A DNA stretch of 64,000 bases from Amblyornis subalaris (Eukaryota; Chordata; Aves; Passeriformes; Ptilonorhynchidae), in the NCBI GenBank assembly GCA_018881555.1, contig JACAXG010000018.1, positions 248,001-312,000 on the forward strand. Direction: 5' to 3'. The notes beneath the pieces were generated by a model that saw nothing but the letters and a program-made list of their open reading frames with translations, searched no databases and had not been told where the DNA came from. Made by a program: the position numbers and the translations under genes. Below, piece after piece: positions 1 to 12,200 of the stretch. The number at the start of each line of letters is the position of its first letter. Position 1 is the first letter of the stretch.

Positions 1-1339
1 TCAGGTTAAAGCTACACTGTTTTCTGGATCGTTTGCAGCAGAAGGTCTCTGATCTCTCGCCTGTGCTGCTGTCACTGCTGCCTCTTGTCACGCTGCCCCG
101 AGTCAGCCCATCACACTAATGAAGGGCAATAGCCTCGTGCTTTGTGCCCGTGAAGCCCGTGAGCGGTGCTGGAGTTTCTCAGAAACACCATCAAAACCCC
201 CTGAGCCCCTCAAGTGTGGTTTCTNCTTCACTGTAGCCAGGAGGTGAGACTGCAGGGGAGGCTCACGGATCACATCTCAAATTGTAAATACAAATTAGTG
301 CACTGTGTGACTGCATTATGATCGTACAACGTTGAAATGCAACTTACCAGGCATTCAGCTTTGGAAGCCTGGCAAGCAGAGGGAAAGGCTGTTTTAGAGT
401 GAAAGCCCTTTCACTTTTCCTGCCTATTAATTTATGTGCCTTCAGAGTGTTGCCATTTAGCAAAGTGCCNTCTGTGTTTCTGCCAAGCTGAAGTAGCCGC
501 TGGGAAAAACTAAGTAGGCCAAATCCCGCAAATATCTGGAGAGCTCAGCCAGGGTGGCTGATGGTGATCCAAAAGAGTGTGAGGATGGATTTGGCTTCAC
601 ACAGGCAGCACAACAATATTGGACAAAATAAAATGCTGCCGTAAGGGTTTAATGCCAAAAGGCAGTTGCTGCAAGATAATGCATATGTAAGACTTTTTAA
701 AATGAAGTAATTAATATTTGTGATTCAACGTGCAGTACCTGGGATCTGTAGATCTGTGCTCTGTGTCTCAGGCCATGTCAGCTGAGGGCTATTTAAAGTT
801 ACAGACCATGTCTGGCATGGCCCAGGGCAGTNGTGTACTCACCATATAGATTTCTGAAGTCAGTACTTATAGAAATGCTCATTCTGTTCCCATGTAGTGC
901 TTTAAATAGCTCAACACATTACTGGTATTCCAGNGATACACATTCCAACTCCGTACGAGCAATCAGGGAAGAGATTTTTGGCTGCCAGGTATCTCACAGT
1001 GAGAGCATCTCACTGCTTACATCATCTCCTCCTGATATCAGTGCTGTGCCCTCCTGCACCAGGGGGAAGGGACCGCTGCGTTTNGGGGATGTCTAGAGGG
1101 GTTTCCCTGCTACCTCAGGCTGTGTCTTTACTTTATGACAAGGAGTTTGCAAGTTTTCCTTCTTTTAGCCTTTCTCCCCGGGTGCCCAGCACCACCCCGC
1201 AGCAGCTATGGAAGGGTGGCATCACCTGATGCAAAGACACTCCTTGCTGGCGCGTCCCTCATCCGGTCCCTGCGGGACCCTGCCAGTGGTGGCACTCACC
1301 ATGGACGTGACAATATTTAGGCTTCTGTAGGACGCTATT

Positions 1340-1510
1340 TTTACGTGGTGGTGACGGCGAGGTGTTGGCTCGGCTCCCGCCTGTGCGTGGGTGCCGCCGG
1401 AGTCATCTGACCCCCGGGTGCGCTGGGGCCGGAGCGGTGCCCGTGACGGGACACTCTGCGGATCCCGCTCGCCACCAGCGCACAGCCCCGGTGCTCCTGC
1501 TGGCACTGCC
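1340..1510. promoter_or_regulatory. Short CpG-rich patch, candidate promoter or CpG island
   Basis: I count about 19 CpG dinucleotides in roughly 150 bases here, while surrounding DNA is AT-rich and CpG-poor. The patch also has high G+C and the motif CCCCCGGG. In vertebrates such density usually marks an unmethylated promoter or regulatory CpG island, but this one is short. It sits 7.6 kb upstream of ABLIM2 exon 2 and just before an ATG and donor that could form a first exon (see 1536-1551). No TATA box was identified. A GC-rich exon of an unrelated transcript, or a chance CpG cluster, remains possible. Confidence 0.4.
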
Positions 1511-1535
1511 CCTCTGGAAAGGAATTAATGCCGGA

Positions 1536-1551
1536 ATGCCGGAAGATACAG
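1536..1551 (+). CDS. Candidate alternative first coding exon of ABLIM2 (speculative)
   Basis: Just after the CpG-rich patch, an ATG with G at -3 opens five codons (Met-Pro-Glu-Asp-Thr) plus one base, followed by ACAG|GTACAG, a plausible donor. The single left-over G is what ABLIM2 exon 2 needs to complete its split Val codon, so the joined reading would be MPEDT-VSQPQ. The frame is open upstream as far as 1362 without another ATG. Against it: another ATG at 1528 lies in a different frame, phase agreement happens by chance about one time in three, and I know of no isoform with this start. The usual ABLIM2 start, as I remember it, is Met-Ser-Ala. Confidence 0.2.
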
Positions 1552-4261
1552 GTACAGTGTGATGACTCCACACTTTGGACAGCCCAGACCTGAAATGACT
1601 TGTTTTACATCTGGAGCTGCCGTAACTAAATCACTGATGCTGTCAGGAGAATAATAGCTCTGTGTTTGTGTGGAAACACAGCAGAGCGGAGAAAGATGTT
1701 TAAACATTTATTTTAAATTATGCTTGCTTTGTATTCTTTTAATTATATGAATGATAATTTGGAAATTATAATGATTCTGGTAGTTAGCTGACAGCTCAAT
1801 TTGAAAACTTTCCTTGTTTTATTTAATTTAAATTGACTTCAGAATTTGTATTAGAGTACAATGGGAAAAAAGCCCCTATTTCTTTATGCAGATATCTTGG
1901 AGTGCTGTTTCTATATCTTTCTCTAGCTCAACCCATACAAAAATAGCCATTACAATGCTGCAGTAGCAGTTACTCAAATTCAGCAGAGGTTTTCACTAAC
2001 TGTGTTTGAATTCAGTAAATATTTTATTATAATAATGAGGGCAGGAGGTTAGCTGGTGCTATGTTTGTTTATGTGATGTGAATTTAGCACTGAGCATATG
2101 GTGAGATTTGAAGCTCTTGTGTGAATACTCAAGCTGTGCTGCATCTCTTGTGCATGGCTTATCCACATTCTGCTGGACAACACATTTCCTTTGCCTCTGG
2201 TCCCATAAACTCCGTAATTGGTGGTAAAAGCAGAGGTTGCCTCAGTAGTGCTGCCTGCCTGCTGCCTGTTATCAGCCCTGGGTTTCTGTTTTGATGATGA
2301 TGAACAGGAAGTGCTGGAAAAGGCATGCCATGGAAAGGCACTGTAGGAGTTGTTTATATGCAGCGGGAACAAGTATACATTTCAAAAAGGAACGTGATTC
2401 TTGAAGCATTTTATTTTGTATTTTTGGACAATGTGAAAGAATTAAATTGAGACCTATTGACATAGAGATTTATCGAATTGGGTGAATATTTTTTCTTACA
2501 GTATGTGACCTAAAGAGAGAAGCAGTAACAGTGCTTTGGTGTAGGAGCCACTGCAGAGGTCTTGGAAAGAGCAGTGAGTGCTTCTAGGGGAGTGCCTGGA
2601 CCCTCTCAGTGCAGAAAAGCACTGTTGGGAAAGGGAGCGAACTCGTGGCTGGCGTGGGGACAGTTCCACCCTCTGTGTGACCAGCTGGAGGGCTCAAGGG
2701 ACCACATAGTATGAACACTCACGGCAAAACTTCTGTACCTTTCCCTTTATCCTCGTGATCTTCTGGTTTGTTGCGAGACATCCAGAAGAACAGGGCATCG
2801 TGTTACAGTGAGAAGGCACCATGAAGCAGGCAAACACGTTTGAAAACGCATTTAACACAAGGTGCTAATTGAGAAATAGGCTAAACCAGGTTATGACTAC
2901 TTATTTAATGTGCTGTTGGAGAACATCTAACACATCCACCCCGTGGGCAGATGNGGGGCTGGGTCCAGGGAATTGCTCATCCCCACTGCCGAGTGCGATG
3001 AGGCTCCATAATGAATCACCAGTTCTTAGAGAAAAAACCCTAAACAAACAACACCGTTGTCTAAATTAAGTTTATAGCTCACACCCATGTAGTTCTCTGA
3101 ACACCACATTTATTACTGTACTGTGTATTTCTGTGTTATCCTTACCCCCACACCAGCACAGCTTCTCGTCACTGGATTTCACAGACACAAGACAGGGAGA
3201 GCGCAGGGGCCAGCTTTACAGCAGGAATAATGGGATATTTAGAGGCACTTAAATGCTTGTTTCCTTTGTTTTCATCTGGGTGTTTTTAAGTTCAATCCTG
3301 AGTATCTTGACTCAGTCAACACAAGAAGGGTTTTTTAAAACAACAACTTAAACTCCAATCTGTAATTCCAGCCAGTTGCTGCTGCACTTGTCTGCTTCTC
3401 CGTTAATCCTGCTCCGGAAAGATTGCAAATTTAATTCCCCTCTGGGCTGCTGTGAACCTCACCCTCCCCAAATCACTTGATACAGCATGTCAGCAATCAA
3501 TAATTCTGTCCTGTTTCTCAAATCCTTAATGAGTAAATGGCGTTTGGGTCTCATATGTGTTTATGCTGATTTTAAGTAACCACCTCTAGCTATAGAGATG
3601 AAAGGTTTCAGTGTCAACACAATGATAATTTTCTGGTAATTCCTTCATGCAGAATAATGTCCCTTATCAGCGCTGTGCATTTTTGGTTCAGAGTTGGAAT
3701 GTGGCCTTTGCCTTTGTTGAAAATGTTGAACATTATTATGAAATAAACAGCTGGTAATGATAATTTAAAATATTAATGTATTTCTAATATTTTTCCCCTC
3801 AAAAAATGTTTTCATCTCATGAAGCAGATGCAATAGGCTGTGAATTTATAGAGGAGCCTGTAGTGCTGATAGTTGTTAAAGAAAATTGATGTAGCTTTTC
3901 TGCTGATGGAGGTTTGCTATTACAGGCAAATAAATGATACTGTATTTGTATGAGCCTGAAATGAAAGGCTTGCACTTTTTCAACCTGACCTCCAGAACAC
4001 ACTAAAAAGCCCCCAGAACAACCCACAAAAAGGAAAAGGGATGTGACCCGCCACGCACTTTGGTTTTCCTTTTATTGTTGCCTTTAGGCTCTGGTTCTGC
4101 ACTATCCTTCCAGGAAACTTGGTGAGGAATTACGATTTTTGCTGCATTGAGAGGTAATTGTTGGGATTGTAAATATTAGGAATAAAATTTTTATTCATAT
4201 GAATTTGTGTCTCCACTCAAATTATACCATGGTTTAGATCACAGTACTCTTTAAAATGTCA

Positions 4262-4387
4262 CAGGACAGGTTAAATGGGGCTTTGAGCAACATAGTGTAG
4301 GGGAAGGTGTCCCTGCCAATGCAGGAGGGTTGGAACTAGATGATCTTGAAAGGCTCTTCCAACCCAAATCATTTGAGGATTCTGAGA
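4262..4387 (+). mobile_element. CR1 LINE 3' fragment, sense orientation
   Basis: The stretch contains the typical avian CR1 tail words in order: GAGCAAC, GGTGTCCCTGCC, GGGTTGGAACTAGATGATCTT, then CTCTTCCAACCC and a degenerate GATTCTGAG end. It is a 5'-truncated, old and diverged copy inside the ABLIM2 5' region. It has no coding capacity. The left edge is approximate. Confidence 0.85.
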
Positions 4388-5394
4388 TTTTAATATTAAA
4401 TTGTGTCATTTGTCCCTTAATCATTTCAGGCTTCTTTATTCACCAAAAGCAGTAAATCTAATAGATTGTTTTTTCAGAACAGTGTTAGATAATGTAACAT
4501 AAATGGGATATGTGGCCTTAATTATGTCCATATAGTGAACAAAGAGGGGGAAAGTCTTTATTATTAAACTTTATATTTGAGGTTTGATTCCAGATTAAAT
4601 GTATATTCTCAAGCATGACACTTCTTGATTTTCAGGACTTGATTTCCAAGCTCAGTAATGGCTTCTGTAGGTTCTTATGCAGTTAAAACAAAACACACCA
4701 AACTGGAAAAAGCGTTAGGGCTGTGTCAAATCCTGCGGTTCCTGGCCGTATTTCTTCATCAGGTCTGTAATCTACCNTGAAGACTTCTCATTTAGCTGTT
4801 GGAGAGCCTGATAGCAAAGGGGTTTGTCATCCTCTGCGTAGACCAATCCTAGACTGGATCTTTTGCCAAGAGTTTGATTTCCCTCGGCAGTTTGCTCGCA
4901 GCAGAGAGAAGGTGGCATTTTCTATCCCAGGCTCCCGAGCAGAGCATGACCAGGGACTCGCGAATCCTCTCCCTTCTGTCACCGTCATCAGCTCGTCTTG
5001 TTCTGCTTCCAAAGCATTTCTGTNTAGGCCAAATCTTTTCCTTATCTCTGGCACCTTACCCTGGTCCCCATAGCTGTTAAATCCTGGCTGAGGCTAGCAA
5101 TGCCAAAGGAGCTGGGCTTAGTCAAAGGCTTGGGGTTTTTTACCATAAGCTGCGGATTTTTGTGGATCCAGTGTACCTGTCACAGTGTTCACCGATATCA
5201 GGCTGCAACCTTTACCCCAAGTACTTCCAAAACCAATGTGCTCTGCTTTCTTTTGAACATTGAAAACCAATATATTGTATACTATCCTTTTTTCACCCTT
5301 ATAAAAAGCTGAAACAGTTTGTCTGAAATTTTCCCTGAAGAAATGTGTTTGATAACACCAAATGCAAGTAACGTCTGTGTAAATGGTTAAAGTT

Positions 5395-5521
5395 TGNCAA
5401 AGCTCTCAGNCACAATGNCACAATTTGTGATTCTTGGGGATNGTTGTGTGCAGGACNAAGAGTTGGACTCNATGATCCNTGTGAGTCCCTTCCAACTCAG
5501 GATATTCTGCGAATCTGTGAA
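5395..5521 (+). mobile_element. CR1 LINE 3' fragment, sense orientation, with clustered N calls
   Basis: The tail reads GAGTTGGACTC, ATGATCC, TCCCTTCCAACTCAGGATAT and then a TTCTGCGAATCTGTG end, matching a CR1 3' terminus. Seven N calls fall between 5397 and 5479, far denser than the window average, most simply from ambiguous reads of a repeated sequence or many heterozygous sites. The left edge is approximate. Confidence 0.85.
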
Positions 5522-6700
5522 AGTTATAAGCACACTGAAAGCATCACTTGACAGTGGCCATAAGATGTGTAATGCACCTTTAATAACGAGTGATGCCACT
5601 GTCCCTCTTTCCCCCTGGTACTTGCAGCAAGTGCACGTCTCAAGTAAGCAGTGTAGAAGGAAGTCTGAGGAGTGGATCTTATTTGACAATTTTTCAGCAA
5701 ACCATTACTGCTTAATGAGCCCTACTTGGTCCAGAACTGCAGAATTATGTACTGTGTAGCTTGTTGGAGAGAGGCTGAGTCTCGACATCAGAGATGTGGG
5801 AGCACTGGACAGTTGGCAAGATTACTGGCAGTGATGTCCCAAGCAGACAAGCCTTGCACAATGAAGTGCTGTGGAAACTGCTCGTTTATTTCTTGCCAGT
5901 TTTCGTCCTTGTCAAAAAGTGAGTGCGGTCAGATCCTTTTAGGATTTAAGGATTGCTGAGGATACCTCTGCCAGAACAGAATGTAGTCAGGAAGAAAGGG
6001 AAATTTAGAGAATCAGGTATTCCGTTGTATTTTGGTTTAGAAAAAGTAATTTGAAGTTGAGAAGGAAATTTCCACAAATTGGGATACAATGCAAACATTT
6101 AATTTTTAATGACCTCTTTAGTTAGTTATGATCCCGTGAGTAGTCTCAGATCATTACATTCCATCANTAAATCAGTATTTCACTCATTAAATGTGTTGAT
6201 TGTTTCTTCTGCTGCTTCAGAGACTGATATTGATACATAAAGGCATAAAGGTAGACTGCTGAAAATTGCCATGTAAATTTATCTCCTTAAATATGAGATA
6301 TAAGTTAAAATGTGAAGTTCCCTGATAGAATTAGTTTCTCAGAATTGTCAGCAGTTGAAACATAAACCATATTAAGTTTCAATATTTTAAAACATAAACT
6401 AATATGTGATTAATTATGTACTTTTGTTGTTCTAGAGGAAAGAGTAACTATTTAAAACTGTCTTCAGAAGAACCGCTTTGTAATGATCTCAGAGGCACTG
6501 TATTCCCACTGGGACTTTGTGTGAAATACCGAGCAGCTTAGTCCTGAACTGAGANAAAAGCAAAATAATTATTCCTTTGTCTGCAATGCATATTTTAAAT
6601 GTGCTTTGTGTTACTTCAAGATTAATAGAAAAATTCCAAAAGAAATTCCAAAGAAGAATTNAAAAAAAANTTTTTCCTTTTAAATTTATTTTATAGCTGA

Positions 6701-6702
<2 letters not shown>

Positions 6703-6730
<28 letters not shown>
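6703..6730. repeat. (TTTTG)n simple repeat
   Basis: Several TTTTG units run in tandem, ending in a T run. An oligo-A stretch bracketed by N calls at 6661 and 6670 lies about 35 bases upstream, so base calling was difficult here. It is probably length-polymorphic. Confidence 0.85.
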
Positions 6731-6731
<1 letters not shown>

Positions 6732-9088
6732 AATTTTGAACCTTTTTTGAGAGACCCAAAGAAGTTGTCCTGCCCTGTAGCCCTGGACTCTGAGCACCAA
6801 ATACATGGTGGAAAACAAATCTTTCTGTATTCTGCCGCATTTTCAGTTTGTAACAATTTTCAGAAAACAAACAAAACAACTTTGCAACAGTTTTCAGTTT
6901 TCTGCTGCTTTGTAACAAGTGCAGCACTGAACTCCCAGAGGCAAGACAACAAATAGAAAAGCAACGTTTTCTCTGGAAATGTGACTCTATTGTCACTTTA
7001 GGGAGGGGGGGATATGTTTGGTGGGGTGGGCTGCCCTCGGGGCTCTCTGGCAGCCCTCCTGTGTTCCTCCAGGACATGCTCTGCACTGCGGCTGGAATTC
7101 CTGAGCCAGGTTTCTCCGGCCTGTGGGACACACCGCAGCATGAGCTGGCAGCTCTCTACACTGGCCAGGCAAGGCTGCCTGTGGGGAGATGCTGTTCTGA
7201 AAGACTGAGACATGGGAAGAGTTGAGTGTGAAGAAAAGTCAATTGTTTAATTGTTCCAATCAGAATTTTATATTTCAAATGCAACTGTTTAGGCCAAAAT
7301 GTTCTGGGTATGGTCAACTCTTTTATAGTCAAGTCTTCCATGAATTATGCTACAAATTTGACACTTGTTAGCAAATCTGGAGAGAACAAACCTTTATTTA
7401 TAGCTGCAGACTTTTAGCAGCTTCTCCAGCAACTAACTCAGGAAAATACTTTGTTTTGGTTTCTTACAGGGTTGATTCTTTTTCAGGGTGGGTAGTTTGT
7501 TTTGGGCAGGTTACAGTAAAGAGAGATTCTTGTGTCAAAAGTTAAGTATTGCAAGGTTCCGAGTTTCCTCTGTTTTTGTTTGAGGAATAAATCAGAGCCT
7601 CGTAGTAGCCTGAAGGATGTGTACTATTTGTTCTCTGTAAATTTTGGCATCTGCCTTTCTATAAACTTTCAATTGCCTGTTGTGCTCGTTTTTATTGGAG
7701 ANGTCCTTAATTATAACCAGGACTTCAGTAACTGCTCCAAAGCTCACATTGCCTTGAGCAGGACTTTTTTGACCATCTCAGAACATGTAATTCTAGCAGA
7801 CAAGGCAAAATGCTGATGGGTGGTGAATNATGCTATGGGCAGTTCAATCCCATGTATCTTCTGGGTAAAAAAANACCCCAAACCACTTTAGTTACAGGAG
7901 TAAAAAGAGCTGGTTTTGGTAAAACTTGCAGGAACTCCCCTGGAAGACTGTGTGGGAGGGGAGGCTTAGCATCTCACTGAAATACTGACTCCTTAAACTC
8001 AGTGGATGTGGGAAGGCCTTTCTTGCTTAAGCCTATTGCCTTATGAGAGGTTGCTCCATCTTGACTGGTTGGTAAGTTTATTTTGAAGCTAAAATTTAAA
8101 CAAATNCAATCACTTTGAAATAAGCAATCCAGCCTTGGAATAAGCATGCCACATTACNGAGGAAAAATGTCATTAAAAGTGTCAGTTACTTAAAAAGCTT
8201 TATGTTTTCCTATTATTAATTCTTCACACAAGAAAAAAGCCAAGTCTGTTGAGTTACAGTACAGCTCCTTTATAATTCGCTGCCTTGATGTTTTCTCTCT
8301 CNACTCCTAAGTACACTGTGATAAAAAATTTATGCAAGTGCTGCAGCAGGATTGCAAAAATAAGGTCANATCTCACCTGTTCCACATAACACGTTGAGTT
8401 GCCAGTTTATCTTGTGTTAACAGCCCAATAAATGCAATTTCTAATTTACATCACAAGATGGCAGCAAATTTTTAATTCACTTAATTTTTGCTAACCGAGA
8501 TTAACCTAATCCCTTGAAGTCATGGTTTTCTTACAAAATGACAGCAAACTTTGTTTATCAATCAAATGTATATGGCATTTACAGGGATGTCGATATTTCA
8601 GAAGAAACCAAAAATCTACACAAGTATATTTCTGCCTTAAAATCAGTAATAAAGGCAATTATCATGAACTTTAAAAATCAGTAGCTCACAGTGTAAGAGT
8701 TACCAAGTCCCATTAAAGATATTTTGAATAAAAACAATATCTTTTATCTATAGTCTTTTTCTTCTTGAAGAGAGAATATGACAAAGCATTTTTTGAAATT
8801 TGGGCAGCAGCCCTCAAGACTTGATCATGTGGATTCTTTCCTCTATAAGCAATTCTAATTTATGTTTGAAGTGTGTGCCGTCAAAAGCTTTCAAAGTTAT
8901 GAAATGAGAGGGTTGGCTTGGCTCAGCTCCTTTTGGCAGATCTTTTCTCCTGTGTTGGCCAATACCAGAAGTTAAAACTGTTCTCTCTGCTTGACCTGAT
9001 TTATCCAGGTGTTAATTGTCGTTATTTGTCTTACAGAAGATGCATCTGATGGCCTTTAAAATGCTCTACCTTTTGTTTTCCCTTGCAG

Positions 9089-9232
9089 TTTCACAACCAC
9101 AGGCTGTACACAGCCAGCTGGAGAAGCCATCAAGTACCGCAATTCTCTGCAATACCTGTGGAAAACCATGCAAAGGAGAAGTTTTGAGAGTTCAGAACAA
9201 ATATTTCCATATTAAATGCTTTGTTTGCAAAG
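9089..9232 (+). CDS. ABLIM2: ABLIM2 exon 2: N-terminal leader and first half of LIM1
   Basis: The acceptor is a T-rich tract ending CCCTTGCAG and the donor is AAAG|GTAAGT, a near-perfect consensus. The exon begins with the last two bases of a Val codon (phase 1) and encodes residues 1-48: a polar leader VSQPQAVHSQLEKPSSTAIL, then the first zinc module of LIM1 with C21, C24, H41 and C44, plus C47 of the second module. It ends one base into the Ala49 codon, matching the start of exon 3. The words GEVLRVQ and FHIKCFVCK are ABLIM-specific. The intronic frame just upstream also stays open for 24 codons, but it crosses the polypyrimidine tract and is not taken as coding. Confidence 0.96.
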
Positions 9233-12200
9233 GTAAGTGTTTGTGACTGCTGCTTCTATGAGTAGGGCATTAGCAATGGTGTGTGACTTAATGACCCTGG
9301 AAACTTCATCGGCGTATTTCACACTCCAATCCATGCCCGAAAGGATTTACTGTGTGCTCTCTGACTGCTTACTGTAAGATTATAAACATCCTAAATCCCA
9401 AAACTGGAGTATGTTTTGAATGGATTTAAACCTGTTTATANCCATATTGGAGTTTACTACAGAGCTGGGACATCAGGAGGAAGAACAGTTTGGGAGAACA
9501 ATGTGGGGCTAGGAGAGAATAAACATTTTCAGAGAAACTCAGAATATTATCCCTCTTCCAGCTCTCTAATGCATGCCATAGGGTGGGCCATGACCACATC
9601 TGTTCAGATTTTCTCGTGTTGGATTGTTNTCTTTGAATCCCAGTGTGACCCCCTGTCCTTTTCCTTTTTTGGGGGGAACCACTTGGTTTGCTCCAGGTTG
9701 GTGCCCAGTGATCTAATATTGTCACATGAATAGCAGAAGGATGCTCACAGGAAAAGGGAATTAGCTGATACAATGCCCCATCTGTAGATATTTGCTTTTT
9801 TGAAGACTTATCTGGAAGTTGCAAAGATCTAATTCTGTTTTGAATGTTCAGGTACATAAATTTTAACTGGTGTTTACCGAACAACCTGCTTACTCGATTA
9901 TTAACCAGTACTTCAAGTGACATTTNTTAATCCTTGTAGCTCTCTCTAGAAACGTGAGCTTGTCTCTGGTTCCAGCTGTGTTACTGTAACTATTTCCATT
10001 CCTATTTAGAGGAAACCATTAGAAAGAAAACTGTCACTATCTGTTNGCTATACTGATATTTTTAAAAATCCCATGGGATTAAGTACATCGTATTCAATAA
10101 CTGACACAATCTTTAAAGAGTTAGATAGACAGGATTAAATGTTCAGTTCAATAATTGTGTTCTTTGCAAAATTGCATAGCAAGCAAAATAAGCATAGTGC
10201 ACTTTCCTAAACATCAAAAATATTTTGGTCATCTATTCAGAAGCAGATTGGTATTTAAAGCAGAACACAGCCCATACATACATCTTTTAAGCTCTTTTAA
10301 AGCCACCTGTTCTTATGGCAAATTTCATTATCAAATCAGTTTTTCAGACCTAGCTCAGGAAAAGAGCAGCTAATTTGTTATTCAGGAGTCTTGTCTCCTG
10401 NATGAAACCTCAGTAACATACTGATATGTGCTCCATATTATTATTTTGGTGAAATCCAAGCCCCCTGGTTTTTACAGATTTGCTATGAGGAAAGACAAAT
10501 CCTACAGTGGGAACAAGACAGGATTATACATCCAATTTTCCATTTCATAGGCCATNTCCATTTAGACAATGCCAGGTCACCAGCAAATGCAGCATGTGGT
10601 CGCTGAAACTATTCTCTGATCCCAAATTTAGTCAGCGCAGAGGGCTTTTTCACCACCCCCATGGAGAGGAAGATGATGAATGTACTGTAGAACCTGCATT
10701 GCCCCTACCTGTCTGTAAGAGATAAGAAGGAGTTTGTTCGCTTCAGGCAGATCTTGGATAAAATAAGAAAAAAATCACTATGTTAACAAGGAAAAAGCAG
10801 GTAGCATCTGTCAGCCACTCATCAGTCTCTCAGCTGGCACAGGAGATAGTGTCAGAGATGCGTGGTTAAACTGCTGCTTGGTGTCAGGGCTCATGGAGTC
10901 CTTAGACTCCTCCTTAGTGATCGTTTTGCTAAGTGCTAAGTTTGCACACATGGGTGGGTTTGTGTTTTTGCCTCGTTATTTAAATGCCGTAATTTCTTTT
11001 ATCACCTCTCAAGGGTTTCCATCAATTTTCTGTCATTTTTCTGGTATCTGCTTTTGTTTTGTTTCTGGGTTTTACTTGTTACTTAAGAAACATAAGTTAC
11101 TTACATTCTAATATGGATTTGCCATGTAGTTACATGAGAAGAGCTTTGGAACAGAACAGAGCACTGAACATACATTTCAGTAGCTGACATAAAAGGAAAA
11201 AAATCAGGTTAGGCGAATGGATGGAAAAACGTAGTTCATGTGTTAGGACTTAGCAAAACAATTGTATTCGGTTCTGATCAGCTAACCTGGTTTCAGCCTT
11301 GGAGGAGAGTTTTGTGCCATGACCCCTGCTGTGCACAGGCAGGGTGATGATTCTAGGAATATATTTATCTTATAGTTGATTCCTCCCTGCAGTGCATTTA
11401 TTTTGATGCTACTCAGCAATGCAGTTTGCCCTGTGTCACCTCATCCACCAAAGATAGCACGTGGAAAGAGGCTGTATGTCCAGCGTCCAGTGCAGCTGCA
11501 GGACTGTCCCAGGACATATAATCCCATGTGTGGGCTGGCTGCATTGCCCTCCTAAGATGCCTGCCTGCTTGGTTGACTGCTTCTGTGTTAAATCATCTTG
11601 TAGTCTGCATCAGAAAACATTTCATATTTGCGAAACTGCAGGAAATTATGGTCCCTCTCACAGAATTTACAGTGATGGAGAATGCAAACCAACAAAGAGC
11701 TCTTGAATAAGAATGACAAACGACCATGTCTTGAGCAGTGTCGAGAGGTATTTGAGGTCTTTTTGAATGACTTAGTCAGTGACAGATGATACTACACTGG
11801 AAGAAGTCACACCTTTTTGAATATGTGTGAAATGTGAAACTGTTTTTCTGATAGTGTTGGATAAATTATGAGGTTTCAGGGGGTCAAATACATTGAATTT
11901 TTTCCTTTTTTTTTAGGGTAGAAAGGTAGTTTTGTATATTGCCATATTCTTGTCTGATTATTCATAGAACGGGTTGGAAAGGACCTTAAAAATCGTTCAT
12001 TCCAACCCCCCTGCCATGAGCAAGCACACCTTCAACTAGACCAGGTAGCTCAAAGCCTCATCCAGCCTGGTCTTGAACACTGCCAGGGAAGAGGCAGCCA
12101 CAAATTCTCTGGGCAACCTTTCTTATGGGGACTGTGAGTTTCAGAATGGTAACAGCAGCTATATTAATGCCTTTTGTATTAAAATTAAATTACATAACCA

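Larger units (their letters stand above)
1..9088 (+). other. ABLIM2: 5' flank and/or intron 1 of ABLIM2
   Basis: No ABLIM2 exon with the usual short Met-Ser-Ala start could be identified here, so most or all of this is probably intron 1. It is AT-rich apart from a CpG-rich patch near 1340-1510 and a moderately GC-rich stretch near 7000-7200. It carries two CR1 3' tails (about 4262-4387 and 5395-5521) and a TTTTG run near 6703-6730. The short open frames scattered through it match no family I recognise and look like chance. The last 20 bases before 9089 are a good polypyrimidine tract and acceptor. Confidence 0.7.

Noticed and set aside
775..855. ATG TCA GCT (Met-Ser-Ala) as the normal first coding exon
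   Set aside because: The bases after Met-Ser-Ala are GAGGGC with no GT donor at the phase needed to join exon 2.
7001..7030. G-quadruplex near GGGAGGGGGGG...GGGGTGGG
   Set aside because: One loop would be about 11 bases, longer than usual for a stable quadruplex, so it was not listed as a feature.
6730..7131. 133-codon antisense open frame in intron 1
   Set aside because: No recognisable motif, no splice context, and it is partly low-complexity; treated as chance.
9016..9088. In-frame upstream extension of exon 2 resembling a signal peptide (Met, then a Leu/Phe-rich stretch)
   Set aside because: The hydrophobic residues come from the T-rich polypyrimidine tract; a good acceptor lies at 9088, and ABLIM2 is a cytoplasmic protein whose codon here is split at exactly that point.
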